Positions 9,410-17,707 of a DNA stretch of 64,000 nt are shown here, one piece after another (the first letter of the stretch is position 1; each line of letters begins with the position of its first letter). Source of the stretch: Actinomycetales bacterium (GTDB lineage: Bacteria > Actinomycetota > Actinomycetes > S36-B12); NCBI GenBank assembly GCA_016125355.1, contig WGLX01000002.1, positions 62,001-126,000 on the forward strand, given 5' to 3'. The notes under the pieces are model-generated. The model searched no databases. It saw only the letters and a program-made list of their open reading frames with translations, and was not told the DNA's origin. The position numbers and the translations under genes are program-made.

Positions 9410-9500
9410 CGTTTCTCCCACTACGTGGGACAAACGCGCTAAAGCACCCGGAAACTGGCCCGTTTAGCTCGTTTGTCCCACTACGTGGGACAAACGAGCT
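9410..9500. repeat. Paired palindromes between convergent genes, probable bidirectional terminator
   Basis: Two related palindromes fill the gap between the helicase stop and the opposing gene's stop. The second is perfect: arms AGCTCGTTTGTCCCAC (9466-9481) and its complement (9485-9500) with a TAC loop. The first (9410-9436) has the same core, CGTTTcTCCCAC-TAC-GTGGGAcAAACG, with one internal mismatch. The right arm of the second overlaps the stop codon of the leftward gene. A sister pair lies at 12701-12778. Confidence 0.7.
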
Positions 9501-9969
9501 AGCGGGGGTCGAAGCGGATGTAGGGCAGGGTGCGGCCGACCTCGCGGTAGGTGGCCTCGCTGCCGTCCGACGAGAACCCCATGTAGCCGCTGAGCCGAGC
9601 GGCGGCCTTGGGGTGACGCCGCGCGTAGTCGAGCATCTCGGCCTCACCCTCCTCAGGGCTGAGCCGGTGTGCGCGCACGTCCATGCGGGTGCTGCCCACC
9701 TGGATCGTCACGTCCGGGTGCGCCTGCAGGTTCTGGAGCCACTGGGACTTCTCCCCCCAACCGGAGGACACGACGACGGCCCCCGTGGCCGGGTCACGCC
9801 GCACGACCTCCACCACGACCGTGCGCACCTGGCCGCTCTTGCGGCCGATGTGCTCGATGAGGACGAAGCGACCGCCCATGAGCCAGCCGAGGTGGGCCCG
9901 GTACAGCCCGATGGGCGCGCGGAAGAACCACCTGGTGAGCCCCGTGGGGGGCTGGCGCAGCTCCGGCAT
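9499..9969 (-). CDS. Deazaflavin (F420)-dependent nitroreductase family protein
   Basis: 156 residues of the DDN/FDOR-B split-barrel type found in actinobacteria, predicted to use reduced F420 to reduce quinones or nitro compounds. Visible family features are an amphipathic N-terminal helix (RWFFRAPIGLYRAHLGWLMG), the strand pair FVLIEHIGRKSGQVRTVVVEVV with the GRKSG phosphate-binding turn, and WLQNLQAHPDVTIQVG, the segment matching WxxNLxAxPxxxV of DDN proteins. It converges with the helicase gene. The natural substrate cannot be deduced. A second, more divergent DDN-like gene is at 33170-33625. Confidence 0.85.
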   Translation of the reverse strand: MPELRQPPTGLTRWFFRAPIGLYRAHLGWLMGGRFVLIEHIGRKSGQVRTVVVEVVRRDPATGAVVVSSGWGEKSQWLQNLQAHPDVTIQVGSTRMDVRAHRLSPEEGEAEMLDYARRHPKAAARLSGYMGFSSDGSEATYREVGRTLPYIRFDPR

Positions 9970-10013
9970 GACCCTGCCAGTCTCCCATGATTCGTCGCGG
10001 GCGGGTTCTCCCG

Positions 10014-10019
10014 TAGACT
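10014..10019 (+). promoter_or_regulatory. -10 box of leaderless purF
   Basis: TAGACT lies exactly 6 nt before the purF GTG, so transcription should begin at the start codon. A weak -35 candidate TTCGTC (9991-9996) is 17 bp upstream. There is no Shine-Dalgarno sequence. Confidence 0.5.
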
Positions 10020-10025
10020 CGCCGC

Positions 10026-11594
10026 GTGCGACGCGGAGACGGACGACTCTCGCACGAGATCAATCCCGGCGAGAAGGGTCCGCAGGACGCCTGCGGGGTC
10101 TTTGGCGTCTGGGCGCCCGGCGACGAGGTCGCCAAGCTCACCTACTTCGGCCTCTACGCCCTGCAGCACCGCGGCCAGGAGTCGGCCGGAATCGCGGTCA
10201 GCGACGGCACGCACATCGTCGTCTACAAGGACATGGGCCTGGTCTCGCAGGTGTTCACCGAGGCCAGCCTCGAATCGCTCCACGGTCACCTCGCCATCGG
10301 CCACACCCGGTACTCGACCACGGGGTCGAGCGTGTGGGAGAACGCGCAGCCGACCTTCCGCTCCACGGCTACCGGCCACCTCGCCCTCGGCCACAACGGA
10401 AACCTCACCAACACCCACGAGCTGCGGGCCCGGGTCGAGGACCTCGCCGCCCAGTCGGGCGAGCTCCCCCTTGGCGCCCGCATGCAGGCCACGAGCGACA
10501 CCGACACCCTTGCCGCGCTACTCGCCGCACACCCCGAACTGAGCAACGAGCAGTCCGCCCTCACGGAGCTGCCGCACGTGCGCGGGGCGTTCTCGCTGGT
10601 CTTCATGGACGACGACGCCCTCTACGGCGCCCGCGACCGGCACGGCATCCGCCCCCTCGTCCTCGGCCGCCTCGAGCGTGGCTGGGTCATCGCATCCGAG
10701 ACGGCTGCCCTTGACATCGTCGGTGCCTCCTTCGTCCGCGAGGTGGAGCCAGGCGAGCTCGTCGTCATCGACGAGAACGGCCTGCGCTCCCACCACTTCG
10801 CCGAGCCGGAGCCGAAGGGCTGCCTGTTCGAGTTCGTCTACCTCGCCCGTCCGGACACCTCGATCAGCGGACGCAGCGTGCAGGCGGTCCGCGTCGAGAC
10901 GGGCCGTCGCCTGGCCCGGGAGCACGCGGTCGACGCCGATCTCGTCATCCCGGTGCCGGAATCCGGGCGCTACGCCGCGATCGGATACGCCCAGGAGTCG
11001 GGCATCCCGTTCGCCGAGGGACTGGTCAAGAACGCCTACGTGGGCCGCACGTTCATCCAGCCGTCGCAGACGATCCGGCAGCTGGGCATCCGGCTCAAGC
11101 TCAACCCCCTGCGCGAGGTGATCGCCGGCCAGCGGCTGGTCGTGGTGGACGACTCCATCGTCCGCGGCAACACGCAGCGGGCGCTCGTGCGCATGCTGCG
11201 CGAGGCCGGGGCCAAGGAGGTGCACGTCCGCATCTCCAGTCCGCCGGTCAAGTGGCCGTGCTTCTACGGCATCGACTTCGCCAGCCGCGCTGAGCTCATC
11301 GCCAATGGCCTGTCCACCGACGAGATCTGCCGCTCGATCGGCGCGGACTCACTCGGATACGTCGACCTGGAGGAGCTCGTCGACGCCACCGGGGTGTCGA
11401 TGGACCGGCTCTGCCGCGCGTGCTTCGACGGCGTGTACCCCGTGGCCCTCCCCGAGCCCGAGCTGCTGGGCAAGCACGTCCTGGAGGGCATCGAGCGTCG
11501 CGCCACGTCGGACGATGCGGCGCGCCATCATGACGTGGAGGGCGTGGCCACGCTCATGGGCGGGGGCGCGAGCGACGCCCTGGACCGTCCGTGA
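10026..11594 (+). CDS. purF: Amidophosphoribosyltransferase
   Basis: 522 residues; transfers the glutamine amide to PRPP, the committed step of purine synthesis. A 22-residue propeptide precedes the catalytic C23 in DACGVFGVWAPG, which would be exposed by self-cleavage as in the Bacillus subtilis type. The Ntn glutaminase domain shows ALQHRGQESAGIAVSD and HNGNLTNTHEL; the phosphoribosyltransferase domain carries the PRPP loop VVVDDSIVRGNT beginning at residue 372. C-terminal cysteines in RLCRACFDGVYP fit the [4Fe-4S] cluster of this subgroup. The GTG start has a -10 box 6 nt upstream and no ribosome-binding site, indicating a leaderless transcript. It overlaps purM by four bases (GTGA). Confidence 0.96.
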   Translation: MRRGDGRLSHEINPGEKGPQDACGVFGVWAPGDEVAKLTYFGLYALQHRGQESAGIAVSDGTHIVVYKDMGLVSQVFTEASLESLHGHLAIGHTRYSTTGSSVWENAQPTFRSTATGHLALGHNGNLTNTHELRARVEDLAAQSGELPLGARMQATSDTDTLAALLAAHPELSNEQSALTELPHVRGAFSLVFMDDDALYGARDRHGIRPLVLGRLERGWVIASETAALDIVGASFVREVEPGELVVIDENGLRSHHFAEPEPKGCLFEFVYLARPDTSISGRSVQAVRVETGRRLAREHAVDADLVIPVPESGRYAAIGYAQESGIPFAEGLVKNAYVGRTFIQPSQTIRQLGIRLKLNPLREVIAGQRLVVVDDSIVRGNTQRALVRMLREAGAKEVHVRISSPPVKWPCFYGIDFASRAELIANGLSTDEICRSIGADSLGYVDLEELVDATGVSMDRLCRACFDGVYPVALPEPELLGKHVLEGIERRATSDDAARHHDVEGVATLMGGGASDALDRP

Positions 11595-12685
11595 CGGCAG
11601 GGGGCGCCTCGTACGCCGCGGCTGGCGTCGACGTCGAGGCCGGCGAGCGCGCCGTCGCGCTCATGCGGGCGTCCATCGCCGCCGCCCAAAGACCCGAAGT
11701 GGTCGGCGACTTCGGCGGGTTCGCCGGGCTGTTCGACATCTCCGCGGCTCGGGGCATGAGCCGCCCGCTTCTGGCCACGTCGACCGATGGCGTCGGCACC
11801 AAGATCGCGGTGGCGCGGGCGATGGACGTCCACGACACCATCGGCCAGGACCTCGTGGCCATGGTCATCGACGATCTCGTCGTGTGCGGTGCCGAGCCGC
11901 TCTTCATGACGGACTACATCGCGGTCGGGGCCGTCGTGCCGGAGCGGGTGGCCGCCATCGTCTCCGGCATAGCCGAGGGCTGCCGCCTGGCTGGCTGCGC
12001 GCTGGTCGGCGGAGAGACGGCCGAGCACCCGGGCCTGATGGAGCCCGACGAGTACGACGTCGCTGGCGCGGGCACGGGCCTGGTCGACGGCGACCGACTG
12101 CTCGGGCCAGAGCGCGTGCGCGCGGGTGATGTCCTCGTGGCGATGGGCTCGTCGGGCCTGCACTCCAACGGCTACAGCCTCGCCCGCATGGTCCTGCTGG
12201 GCGACGGTGGCCTTGGCTTGGGCGCACAGGTCGAGGAGCTCGGCCGCTCGGTGGGCGAGGAGCTGCTGGAGCCGACCCGCATCTACGCCCAGGACTGCCT
12301 CGCCCTCGCGCATGGACTCGATGTCCACGCGTTCAGCCACGTCACCGGCGGTGGGCTTGCGGCGAACCTGGCCCGGGTGCTGCCCAGCCACCTGGCGGCC
12401 GACCTGGACCGATCGACGTGGCGGCCGCAGCCGGTGTTCGACGTGATCGCGACGCTGGGCCGGGTGGCGCCCGCCGACATGGAGCGCACCTTCAACATGG
12501 GGATCGGGATGATCGCCGTGCTGCCGGAGCACGAGGCCGACGCGGCGATCGGGCTGCTCAGCGGCCGGGGAGTGCCCGCCTGGGTATGCGGACACGTCCG
12601 CGATCGGCGCGACGGCGAGACGGGCGATGCCGAGGCGAAGGGCGGCAACGGCGGAGCCGTCACCCTGCTGGGCTCCTACGCCTGA
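11591..12685 (+). CDS. purM: Phosphoribosylformylglycinamidine cyclo-ligase (AIR synthetase)
   Basis: 364 residues; cyclises FGAM to AIR using ATP. The start GTG overlaps the purF stop (GTGA), which implies translational coupling. Family features are YAAAGVDVEAGERAVALM at the N-terminus, GGFAGLFDIS, LLATSTDGVGTKIAVA, and the glycine-rich SGIAEGCRLAGCALVGGETAEHPG. The C-terminal AIRS domain carries FSHVTGGGLAANLARVLP. Length and motifs are normal. The gene is followed by the second paired palindrome. Confidence 0.96.
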   Translation: MTAGGASYAAAGVDVEAGERAVALMRASIAAAQRPEVVGDFGGFAGLFDISAARGMSRPLLATSTDGVGTKIAVARAMDVHDTIGQDLVAMVIDDLVVCGAEPLFMTDYIAVGAVVPERVAAIVSGIAEGCRLAGCALVGGETAEHPGLMEPDEYDVAGAGTGLVDGDRLLGPERVRAGDVLVAMGSSGLHSNGYSLARMVLLGDGGLGLGAQVEELGRSVGEELLEPTRIYAQDCLALAHGLDVHAFSHVTGGGLAANLARVLPSHLAADLDRSTWRPQPVFDVIATLGRVAPADMERTFNMGIGMIAVLPEHEADAAIGLLSGRGVPAWVCGHVRDRRDGETGDAEAKGGNGGAVTLLGSYA

Positions 12686-12700
12686 TCCACTTCTATGCCT

Positions 12701-12778
12701 GATCGTTTGTCCCGCGTCGCGGGACAAACGATCCAAACGAGGTGGTTATGCCTCACCTGTCCCGCGTCGCGGGAGAAA
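12701..12778. repeat. Paired palindromes after purM, probable bidirectional terminator
   Basis: A perfect palindrome with 15-bp arms, GATCGTTTGTCCCGC (12701-12715) and its complement (12719-12733), loop GTC, is followed by a shorter copy with core TCCCGC-GTC-GCGGGA (about 12760-12774) and outer GAAACG. The layout (one perfect and one eroded copy between convergent genes) and the CGTTTnTCCC core match the pair at 9410-9500, with AC/GT replaced by GC/GC at the stem tip. Confidence 0.7.
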
Positions 12779-12800
12779 CGAGATGGGGAGGCGGACGGGG

Positions 12801-13028
12801 TCAGCGGGCAGCGCTGTCGTCCTCGTCGTCCTCGTCGTCGTAGTACTTCGCGTACGGATCGTCCGCGTAGGGATCCTCGACCACGTCGTACTCGTCGTCG
12901 AGGTGCTCAGCGGACCCGTTGCCGCTTCCGAGTTCGGCTTGCAGGCGTTCAAGGTCGGTCTGCGGCCCGCCGTACTTCAACGCGCGGGCGACCTTCGTCT
13001 GCTTGGCCTTTGCACGGCCGCGCCCCAT
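12801..13028 (-). CDS. DUF3073 family small protein
   Basis: 75 residues with a basic N-terminal half, MGRGRAKAKQTKVARALKY, and an extremely acidic tail rich in Asp, Glu and Tyr. This is the hallmark of DUF3073, an actinobacterial family routinely encoded just downstream of purM. The charge-segregated composition resembles nucleic-acid- or ribosome-associated small proteins, but no function is established. It converges with purM. Confidence 0.88.
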   Translation of the reverse strand: MGRGRAKAKQTKVARALKYGGPQTDLERLQAELGSGNGSAEHLDDEYDVVEDPYADDPYAKYYDDEDDEDDSAAR

Positions 13029-13114
13029 GGCTCGACCCCCTCATCCGGGGATCACGCCCCGGCTCATCGCGGACAGATCTGCAGCGGGATCCCTGATCCC
13101 GCCGTATTGGAACC

Positions 13115-14245
13115 CTAGAGTACCTGCTCCTCCCGCGAGCGTACCTGCTCCTCCCGAGCCCGGGCGATTCGGTCCTCGGCTTCGCGCTCGGCGGCGGCCA
13201 CGGGGGTGATCCCCTCGGCGGCGGCTCGTTCGAGGACCCGCAGCGTGGTCTCGTACACGCGCTCCGTGGCCGCTCGGGCGCGGTCGAGGTCCCCGCCCTG
13301 GAGCTCCTCGGCCACCTGGATGACGCCCCCGCAGTTGACCATGAAATCCGGCGCGTAGACGATGCCGCGCTCGGCGAGCACGGTGCCCGCGGCCGGCGTG
13401 GCCAGCTGGTTGTTCGCGCCCCCGCAGACAAGGCGGGCGTTGAGCCGCTCGGCCAGGTCCACGGTGAGCAGCCCGCCGAGGGCGTTGGGGGAGAGGATGT
13501 CGAGATCCTCGGCGAGCAGCTCGCCCAGGCTGTCCGCCCAGCGGACGTCGGGACTGTGGCCGTCCACAGCGGCTCGCGCCTCCGCTGAGGGATCGAACGC
13601 GATGACGTCGGCACCCACGCCGCGCAGGCGCTCGATGAGGCGACCACCCACCTTGCCGGCCCCGATCACGCCGACCCGTCGTCCGCCCAGGTCGTCCGAG
13701 CCGAGGACGAACGCGGCCGCGGCCTGGACGCCGCGGAACACGCCCAGCGCGGTGAGGATCCCCGAGTCGCCGACCCCGCCCCGCTCGGGTGACCGCCCGG
13801 TGGTCCACGGGCAGGCCTCCCCGATCACGTCCATGTCGTGCACGGTGATCCCCACGTCCCCGGCCGTCACGTAGCTGCCGTTCAACGTGGCGACGAGCCG
13901 GCCGTAGGCGTGCAGGACCGCGTCGGACTTCGCGTCCGGATCGGCGGGATCGCGCACGATGACCGCCTTGCCGCCGCCGTGGTCGAGGCCGGCCAGGGCG
14001 TTCTTGTAGGTCATCGCGCGGGACAGTCGCAGGGCGTCGGCGTACGCGGCCGCGGGCGGACTCGGGCTGTCGAGGTAGGCCGCCATGCGCGTTCCGCCCA
14101 GGGCCGGGCCCAGCACGGTGGAGTGCACTGCGATCACCATGCGGGTGCCGGTGTCGGCGTCACGCGCCACCACGACGCGTTCGTGGCCCTCGAACCCGGC
14201 CCACGGGTCGTCGGTGCGTCGGGCGGCGGGCTGTTCGTCGGTCAT
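13115..14245 (-). CDS. Glu/Leu/Phe/Val dehydrogenase (leucine/valine dehydrogenase type)
   Basis: 376 residues; NAD-dependent oxidative deamination of branched-chain amino acids to 2-oxo acids. The catalytic lysines stand in MTYKNALAGLDHGGGKAVI (K81 and K93), and the Rossmann fingerprint is VGVIGAGKVGGRLIERL. Length agrees with leucine, valine and phenylalanine dehydrogenases and is too short for glutamate dehydrogenase. In actinomycetes this enzyme often sits near bldC, as here. The last residues contain a small tandem repeat (SREEQV), encoded by a duplicated 16-bp segment near 13120-13155, which looks like a slippage product with no functional consequence. A -10 box 6 nt upstream of the ATG suggests leaderless expression. 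Confidence 0.88.
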   Translation of the reverse strand: MTDEQPAARRTDDPWAGFEGHERVVVARDADTGTRMVIAVHSTVLGPALGGTRMAAYLDSPSPPAAAYADALRLSRAMTYKNALAGLDHGGGKAVIVRDPADPDAKSDAVLHAYGRLVATLNGSYVTAGDVGITVHDMDVIGEACPWTTGRSPERGGVGDSGILTALGVFRGVQAAAAFVLGSDDLGGRRVGVIGAGKVGGRLIERLRGVGADVIAFDPSAEARAAVDGHSPDVRWADSLGELLAEDLDILSPNALGGLLTVDLAERLNARLVCGGANNQLATPAAGTVLAERGIVYAPDFMVNCGGVIQVAEELQGGDLDRARAATERVYETTLRVLERAAAEGITPVAAAEREAEDRIARAREEQVRSREEQVL

Positions 14246-14251
14246 GGGGCC

Positions 14252-14257
14252 AGCGTA
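14252..14257 (-). promoter_or_regulatory. -10 box of the Leu/Val dehydrogenase gene
   Basis: On the minus strand TACGCT lies 6 nt upstream of the start codon with no ribosome-binding site between, the leaderless arrangement seen repeatedly in this window. Confidence 0.45.
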
Positions 14258-14447
14258 GGGACGCGGCTACCCGTGTCGCCGGTCGGTGGCCGCTCCCGTG
14301 AGGAGACGAATCCGAAAAGGGCTACAAATCGGATATGGACTGGATATTGCTCATTCCTTGTCTTGTGAGGCCCCCCGAAGGGTGTGATAGTGACGAATAC
14401 GACAAATACGGGCACTCTCCGGGGGGTGAGGCCGTGAGGAGGACGAC

Positions 14448-14669
14448 ATGTCTACGGCTGCCAACGAGAGCGAGCACCTGCTGACTCCTGCTGAGGTGGC
14501 GGCGCTCTTCCGCGTGGATCCGAAGACCGTGACCAGGTGGGCGAAGGCGGGCAAGCTGTCGAGCATTCGCACGCTGGGGGGACATCGCCGGTATCGCGCA
14601 TCCGAGGTGCAGGCGCTGCTCGAGGCGAACTCGCCATCGCGTCGCTTCGAGGTGTCCGGCGGCGCCTGA
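14448..14669 (+). CDS. bldC: BldC-type MerR-family transcriptional regulator
   Basis: 73 residues forming little more than a winged helix-turn-helix: LLTPAEVAALFRVDPKTVTRWAKAGKL, wing SSIRTLGGHRRYRASEVQALL. This is essentially the BldC consensus; in Streptomyces BldC binds direct repeats cooperatively and controls entry into development. Orthologues occur in non-sporulating actinobacteria too, so developmental control cannot be assumed. GAGGAGG precedes the ATG. The preceding 200 bp carry a possible promoter (TTGTGA 14363-14368, TGATAG 14385-14390, 16-bp spacer) and a C6/G6 inverted repeat. Confidence 0.93.
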   Translation: MSTAANESEHLLTPAEVAALFRVDPKTVTRWAKAGKLSSIRTLGGHRRYRASEVQALLEANSPSRRFEVSGGA

Positions 14670-14674
14670 CGGGA

Positions 14675-14680
14675 TACGGT
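14675..14680 (+). promoter_or_regulatory. -10 box of leaderless plsC-like gene
   Basis: TACGGT ends 6 nt before the GTG of the acyltransferase gene and begins 5 nt after the bldC stop, so the acyltransferase has its own promoter in addition to any read-through. Confidence 0.5.
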
Positions 14681-14686
14681 CACGCC

Positions 14687-15439
14687 GTGAGTGATCCCGT
14701 CTACCGGCCCATCATCGTCACGGCGAAGGCGCTCTTCCTCGGGCTGGGCCTGCGCATCGACATCGTGGGTGAGGAGAACATCCCCACCACCGGCGGTGCG
14801 CTGCTGGCCATCAACCACACCAGCTTCCTCGACTTCGCGCTCGCCGGCCTGCCGGCGGATCGCCGGGGCCATCGCCTGGTGCGGTTCATGGCCAAGGACA
14901 GCATCTTCCGGCATCCCGTCGCCGGACCGCTGATGCGCGGCATGAAGCACATTCCGGTCGATCGCGACGCCGGATCCGCAGCGTTTCGTGATGCCGTGGC
15001 GGCGCTGAAGAACGGGGAGCTGGTCGGGGTCTTCCCCGAGGCCACGATGAGTCGCGCGATGGACATCAAGGAGGTCAAGAACGGCGCCGTCCGCATGGCC
15101 CGCGCGGCCGGCGTACCGCTGATCCCGATGATCGTGTTCGGCGGGCAGCGCATCCTGTCCTACGACCATCGCGACCTCTCGCCCGGCAAGCCGATCGCCA
15201 TCACCGTCGGCGAGCCGCTGCCGCTACCCCGCGGTGTCGATCCCGATCTCCTGACGGACCAGCTGCGCGAGCGGCTCCGCGACCTCCTCGACGAGACCGT
15301 CGCGCGCTACCCGGCCACCCCGCCGGGCGCCTGGTGGGTCCCCGCGCGGCTCGGTGGAGGTGCGCCCACGCTCGAGGAGGCGGCGGAGATCGACGAGCAG
15401 GTTCGTGCGGCCCGGCGCTCGGGGGACGAGACCGCCTAG
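14687..15439 (+). CDS. 1-acyl-sn-glycerol-3-phosphate acyltransferase (PlsC family)
   Basis: 250 residues from the GTG at 14687. The acyltransferase H(X)4D motif is NHTSFLD, motif III is FPEAT, and VPLIPMIVFG forms the fourth block; together they define the PlsC/lysophosphatidic acid acyltransferase family acting at the inner face of the membrane in phospholipid synthesis. Related actinobacterial proteins may acylate other lysolipids. The TAG stop shares a CTAG with the stop of the convergent SulP gene, so there is no spacer between them. Confidence 0.88.
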   Translation: MSDPVYRPIIVTAKALFLGLGLRIDIVGEENIPTTGGALLAINHTSFLDFALAGLPADRRGHRLVRFMAKDSIFRHPVAGPLMRGMKHIPVDRDAGSAAFRDAVAALKNGELVGVFPEATMSRAMDIKEVKNGAVRMARAAGVPLIPMIVFGGQRILSYDHRDLSPGKPIAITVGEPLPLPRGVDPDLLTDQLRERLRDLLDETVARYPATPPGAWWVPARLGGGAPTLEEAAEIDEQVRAARRSGDETA

Positions 15440-17121
15440 GCCGGGTGCTGGCGCTCCCACTCCTGGAAGGCGGCGACGACCGTGGGATGCGTGGGGTACA
15501 TCCGGTCACGACCGATGCGGAGGCCCACGCCGTGCCGGTCCAGCATGCGCCGCACCTCCTGCTTGACGTGGTCCAGGGCCATCACGATGCCCCGGTCCTC
15601 GCAGTACCGGCGGACGTCCTCGAGGGCATCGAGCCCCGTGATGTCCACCTCGGTGTTGCCGTCCATGTTGAGCACGAACCATCTTGGCGGCGGGACCGCC
15701 TCGTCGATGGCCGCCCGGCACTTGGCAGCGAAGTCCTCGGCGTTCGCGAAGAACAGCGGCGAGTCGTAGCGGAAGATGACCAGGCCGGGGATCTGCTCAG
15801 TGTCGGGGTAGTCGTCCACGTCGTGCCAGCCCGCTACCTCGGGGCTCTGCCCGAGCACGGCATTGTGCGGCCGGGCCACGCGGGCCAGCAGCTCGACCAC
15901 CGAGATGGCGACGGCAGCCAGGACGCCGTAGAGGATGTCGAACAGCAGCACGCCGACCGTGGCCGAGATGGCGAGGAGGAACTCCCGGCGTCGGAAGCGC
16001 CATAGGCGGCGGAACTCGCTGACGTCCACGAGACGGATGGCCGCGTACGCCACGACCCCGCCCAGCGCGGCCTTGGGGAAGGCCGAGATCACGCTGGAGA
16101 ACAGCAGCACCGAGACGACGACGAGCGCCGCCGAGACGAGCGAGTACAGCTGGGTACGGGCACCGCTGGCCTCGGCGATGATCGTGCGACTGGCGCTCGA
16201 GCTCACCGGGAACCCGCCCACGAGGGATCCCCCCACATTGGCCGTGCCCATGGCCAGGAACTCCTGGTTGTTGTGCACGGTGGAGTGGGAACGGGTGGCG
16301 AAGGCGCGTGCGGTGAGCACGTTGTCGGTGTAGCCGACGACGAAGATGCCCAGCGCGGGCAGCAGGAGGAGTTGCACGCTGGACAGGTCCAGGGAGGGGA
16401 GCCCGAAGGACAGCCCCGAGAACGAGACGGGGTCGACCGTCTCGACGCCGTAGCGCTCGAGGTCGAAGACGGCGACGACGGCCGTCGCGAGCAGCATGAT
16501 GATCAGCGGCATGGGCACGCGGGGGAATCGCGGCGTCAGCCAGAGGAGCAGGCCGGCAACGGACAGCCCGATCACGACGGTGGGCCAGTTGCCCTCGCCG
16601 GCGACCGCACCGCGCGCGAAGGACGAGATGTCCTCGAGGAAGGAGTTGCCGGCGACGTCGACGCCGGTGATCTTCTCCAGCTGGCTGGTGATCATGATGA
16701 TGCCGACACCGGCCATGTAGCCGATGAGGACGGGCTTGGAGAGCAGGTCGCCGATGAAGCCCAGTCGAAGCACGCCGGCGAGGAGTGCATAGCCGCCCAC
16801 CAGGAGGGCCAATAGCGCGGCCATGGCCGCGTAGGTGCTGGCATCGCCCAGCGCCAACGGGGCCAGCACGGCCGCGGTCATGAGGGCGGTGGTCGATTCC
16901 GGGCCGACGGAGAGCAGGTGCGACGAGCCGATCAGCGCGTACAGCACCATCGTGATGACGATGACGATGAGGCCGACCTGTGCCGGCAGCCCGGCGAGCG
17001 CGGAGTAGGCCATGACCTGCGGGATCAGGTAGGCGGTGACGGTCATGCCGCCCATGAGGTCGCCGCGCAGGTCACGTCGGTCGTACCGCGCCAGGCGCAG
17101 GACCCCGATGTGGCTCGTCAC
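15436..17121 (-). CDS. SulP family inorganic anion transporter with STAS domain
   Basis: 561 residues. The N-terminal segment DLMGGMTVTAYLIPQVMAYSALAGLP is the SulP signature, followed by about eleven further membrane segments, and a cytoplasmic STAS domain (about 430-550) with VDITGLDALEDVRRYCEDRG. Relatives carry sulfate, bicarbonate or dicarboxylates; the substrate cannot be read from sequence. There is a sulfur-oxidation island 4 kb away, but no direct linkage. It starts at GTG with a -10 box TACCGT 6 nt upstream, back to back with the promoter of the DinB gene in a 36-bp intergenic region. The stop overlaps that of plsC. Confidence 0.9.
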   Translation of the reverse strand: MTSHIGVLRLARYDRRDLRGDLMGGMTVTAYLIPQVMAYSALAGLPAQVGLIVIVITMVLYALIGSSHLLSVGPESTTALMTAAVLAPLALGDASTYAAMAALLALLVGGYALLAGVLRLGFIGDLLSKPVLIGYMAGVGIIMITSQLEKITGVDVAGNSFLEDISSFARGAVAGEGNWPTVVIGLSVAGLLLWLTPRFPRVPMPLIIMLLATAVVAVFDLERYGVETVDPVSFSGLSFGLPSLDLSSVQLLLLPALGIFVVGYTDNVLTARAFATRSHSTVHNNQEFLAMGTANVGGSLVGGFPVSSSASRTIIAEASGARTQLYSLVSAALVVVSVLLFSSVISAFPKAALGGVVAYAAIRLVDVSEFRRLWRFRRREFLLAISATVGVLLFDILYGVLAAVAISVVELLARVARPHNAVLGQSPEVAGWHDVDDYPDTEQIPGLVIFRYDSPLFFANAEDFAAKCRAAIDEAVPPPRWFVLNMDGNTEVDITGLDALEDVRRYCEDRGIVMALDHVKQEVRRMLDRHGVGLRIGRDRMYPTHPTVVAAFQEWERQHPA

Positions 17122-17127
17122 GTCACA

Positions 17128-17133
17128 ACGGTA
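17128..17133 (-). promoter_or_regulatory. -10 box of leaderless sulP
   Basis: TACCGT on the minus strand, 6 nt before the SulP start. It shares a 36-bp intergenic region with the divergent DinB promoter, so the two promoters overlap and may interfere. Confidence 0.5.
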
Positions 17134-17145
17134 GGGGGCACACCG

Positions 17146-17151
17146 TAGGTT
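17146..17151 (+). promoter_or_regulatory. -10 box of leaderless DinB gene
   Basis: TAGGTT, 6 nt before the GTG at 17158, divergent from the sulP promoter only 12 bp away. Confidence 0.5.
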
Positions 17152-17157
17152 TGGCGT

Positions 17158-17697
17158 GTGGATGAGCAGCCTGAACCGGACACCAAGGACTGGACGTGGG
17201 TTCTGGAAAGGCCCTGCCCGGAGTGCGGATTCGACTCGCGTGAGCCTGCGCGGGCCGATCTCGCACCCCTGAGCCAGGAGATCGGTCGGCGGTGGGTGGC
17301 GGCCATGAGCGATCAGGTCGCGGCGGCGGAGCGTCCTTCACCGCGGGTTTGGTCCCCGCTGGAGTACGCCTGCCACGTGCGCGATGTCTTCGCGCTGGCG
17401 TGCGTCCGCACCGACCTCATGCTCGAGCAGGACGATCCGGCATACCCGAACTGGGACCAGGACGACACCGCCATCACCGATCACTACGCCGCTCAGGATC
17501 CCGACGTCGCCACTGCGCAGCTGGCCGAGGAGGCCGACCGCTTCGCTGCCGTGCTGGCCCGGGTTCCGGACGACGCATGGGAGCGGACCGGCCGTCGCGG
17601 AGACGGGGCGCGCTTCACCGTCGAGTCATTCGCCCGGTACCTCGTGCACGACCCGATCCACCACCTCACCGACGTGACCGGTGAGCGCTGGGCCTGA
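17158..17697 (+). CDS. DinB/mycothiol-dependent-transferase superfamily protein
   Basis: 179 residues. A CPECGFD segment near the N-terminus is followed by a four-helix-bundle DinB fold. The three likely metal-binding histidines are in WSPLEYACHVRDVFA and YLVHDPIHHL, matching the DinB pattern. In actinobacteria such proteins are often thiol (mycothiol or bacillithiol) transferases or stress-induced proteins; activity here is unknown. The name refers to the Bacillus DinB fold, not to DNA polymerase IV. Confidence 0.8.
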   Translation: MDEQPEPDTKDWTWVLERPCPECGFDSREPARADLAPLSQEIGRRWVAAMSDQVAAAERPSPRVWSPLEYACHVRDVFALACVRTDLMLEQDDPAYPNWDQDDTAITDHYAAQDPDVATAQLAEEADRFAAVLARVPDDAWERTGRRGDGARFTVESFARYLVHDPIHHLTDVTGERWA

Positions 17698-17707
17698 CTC
17701 TCCGGGA

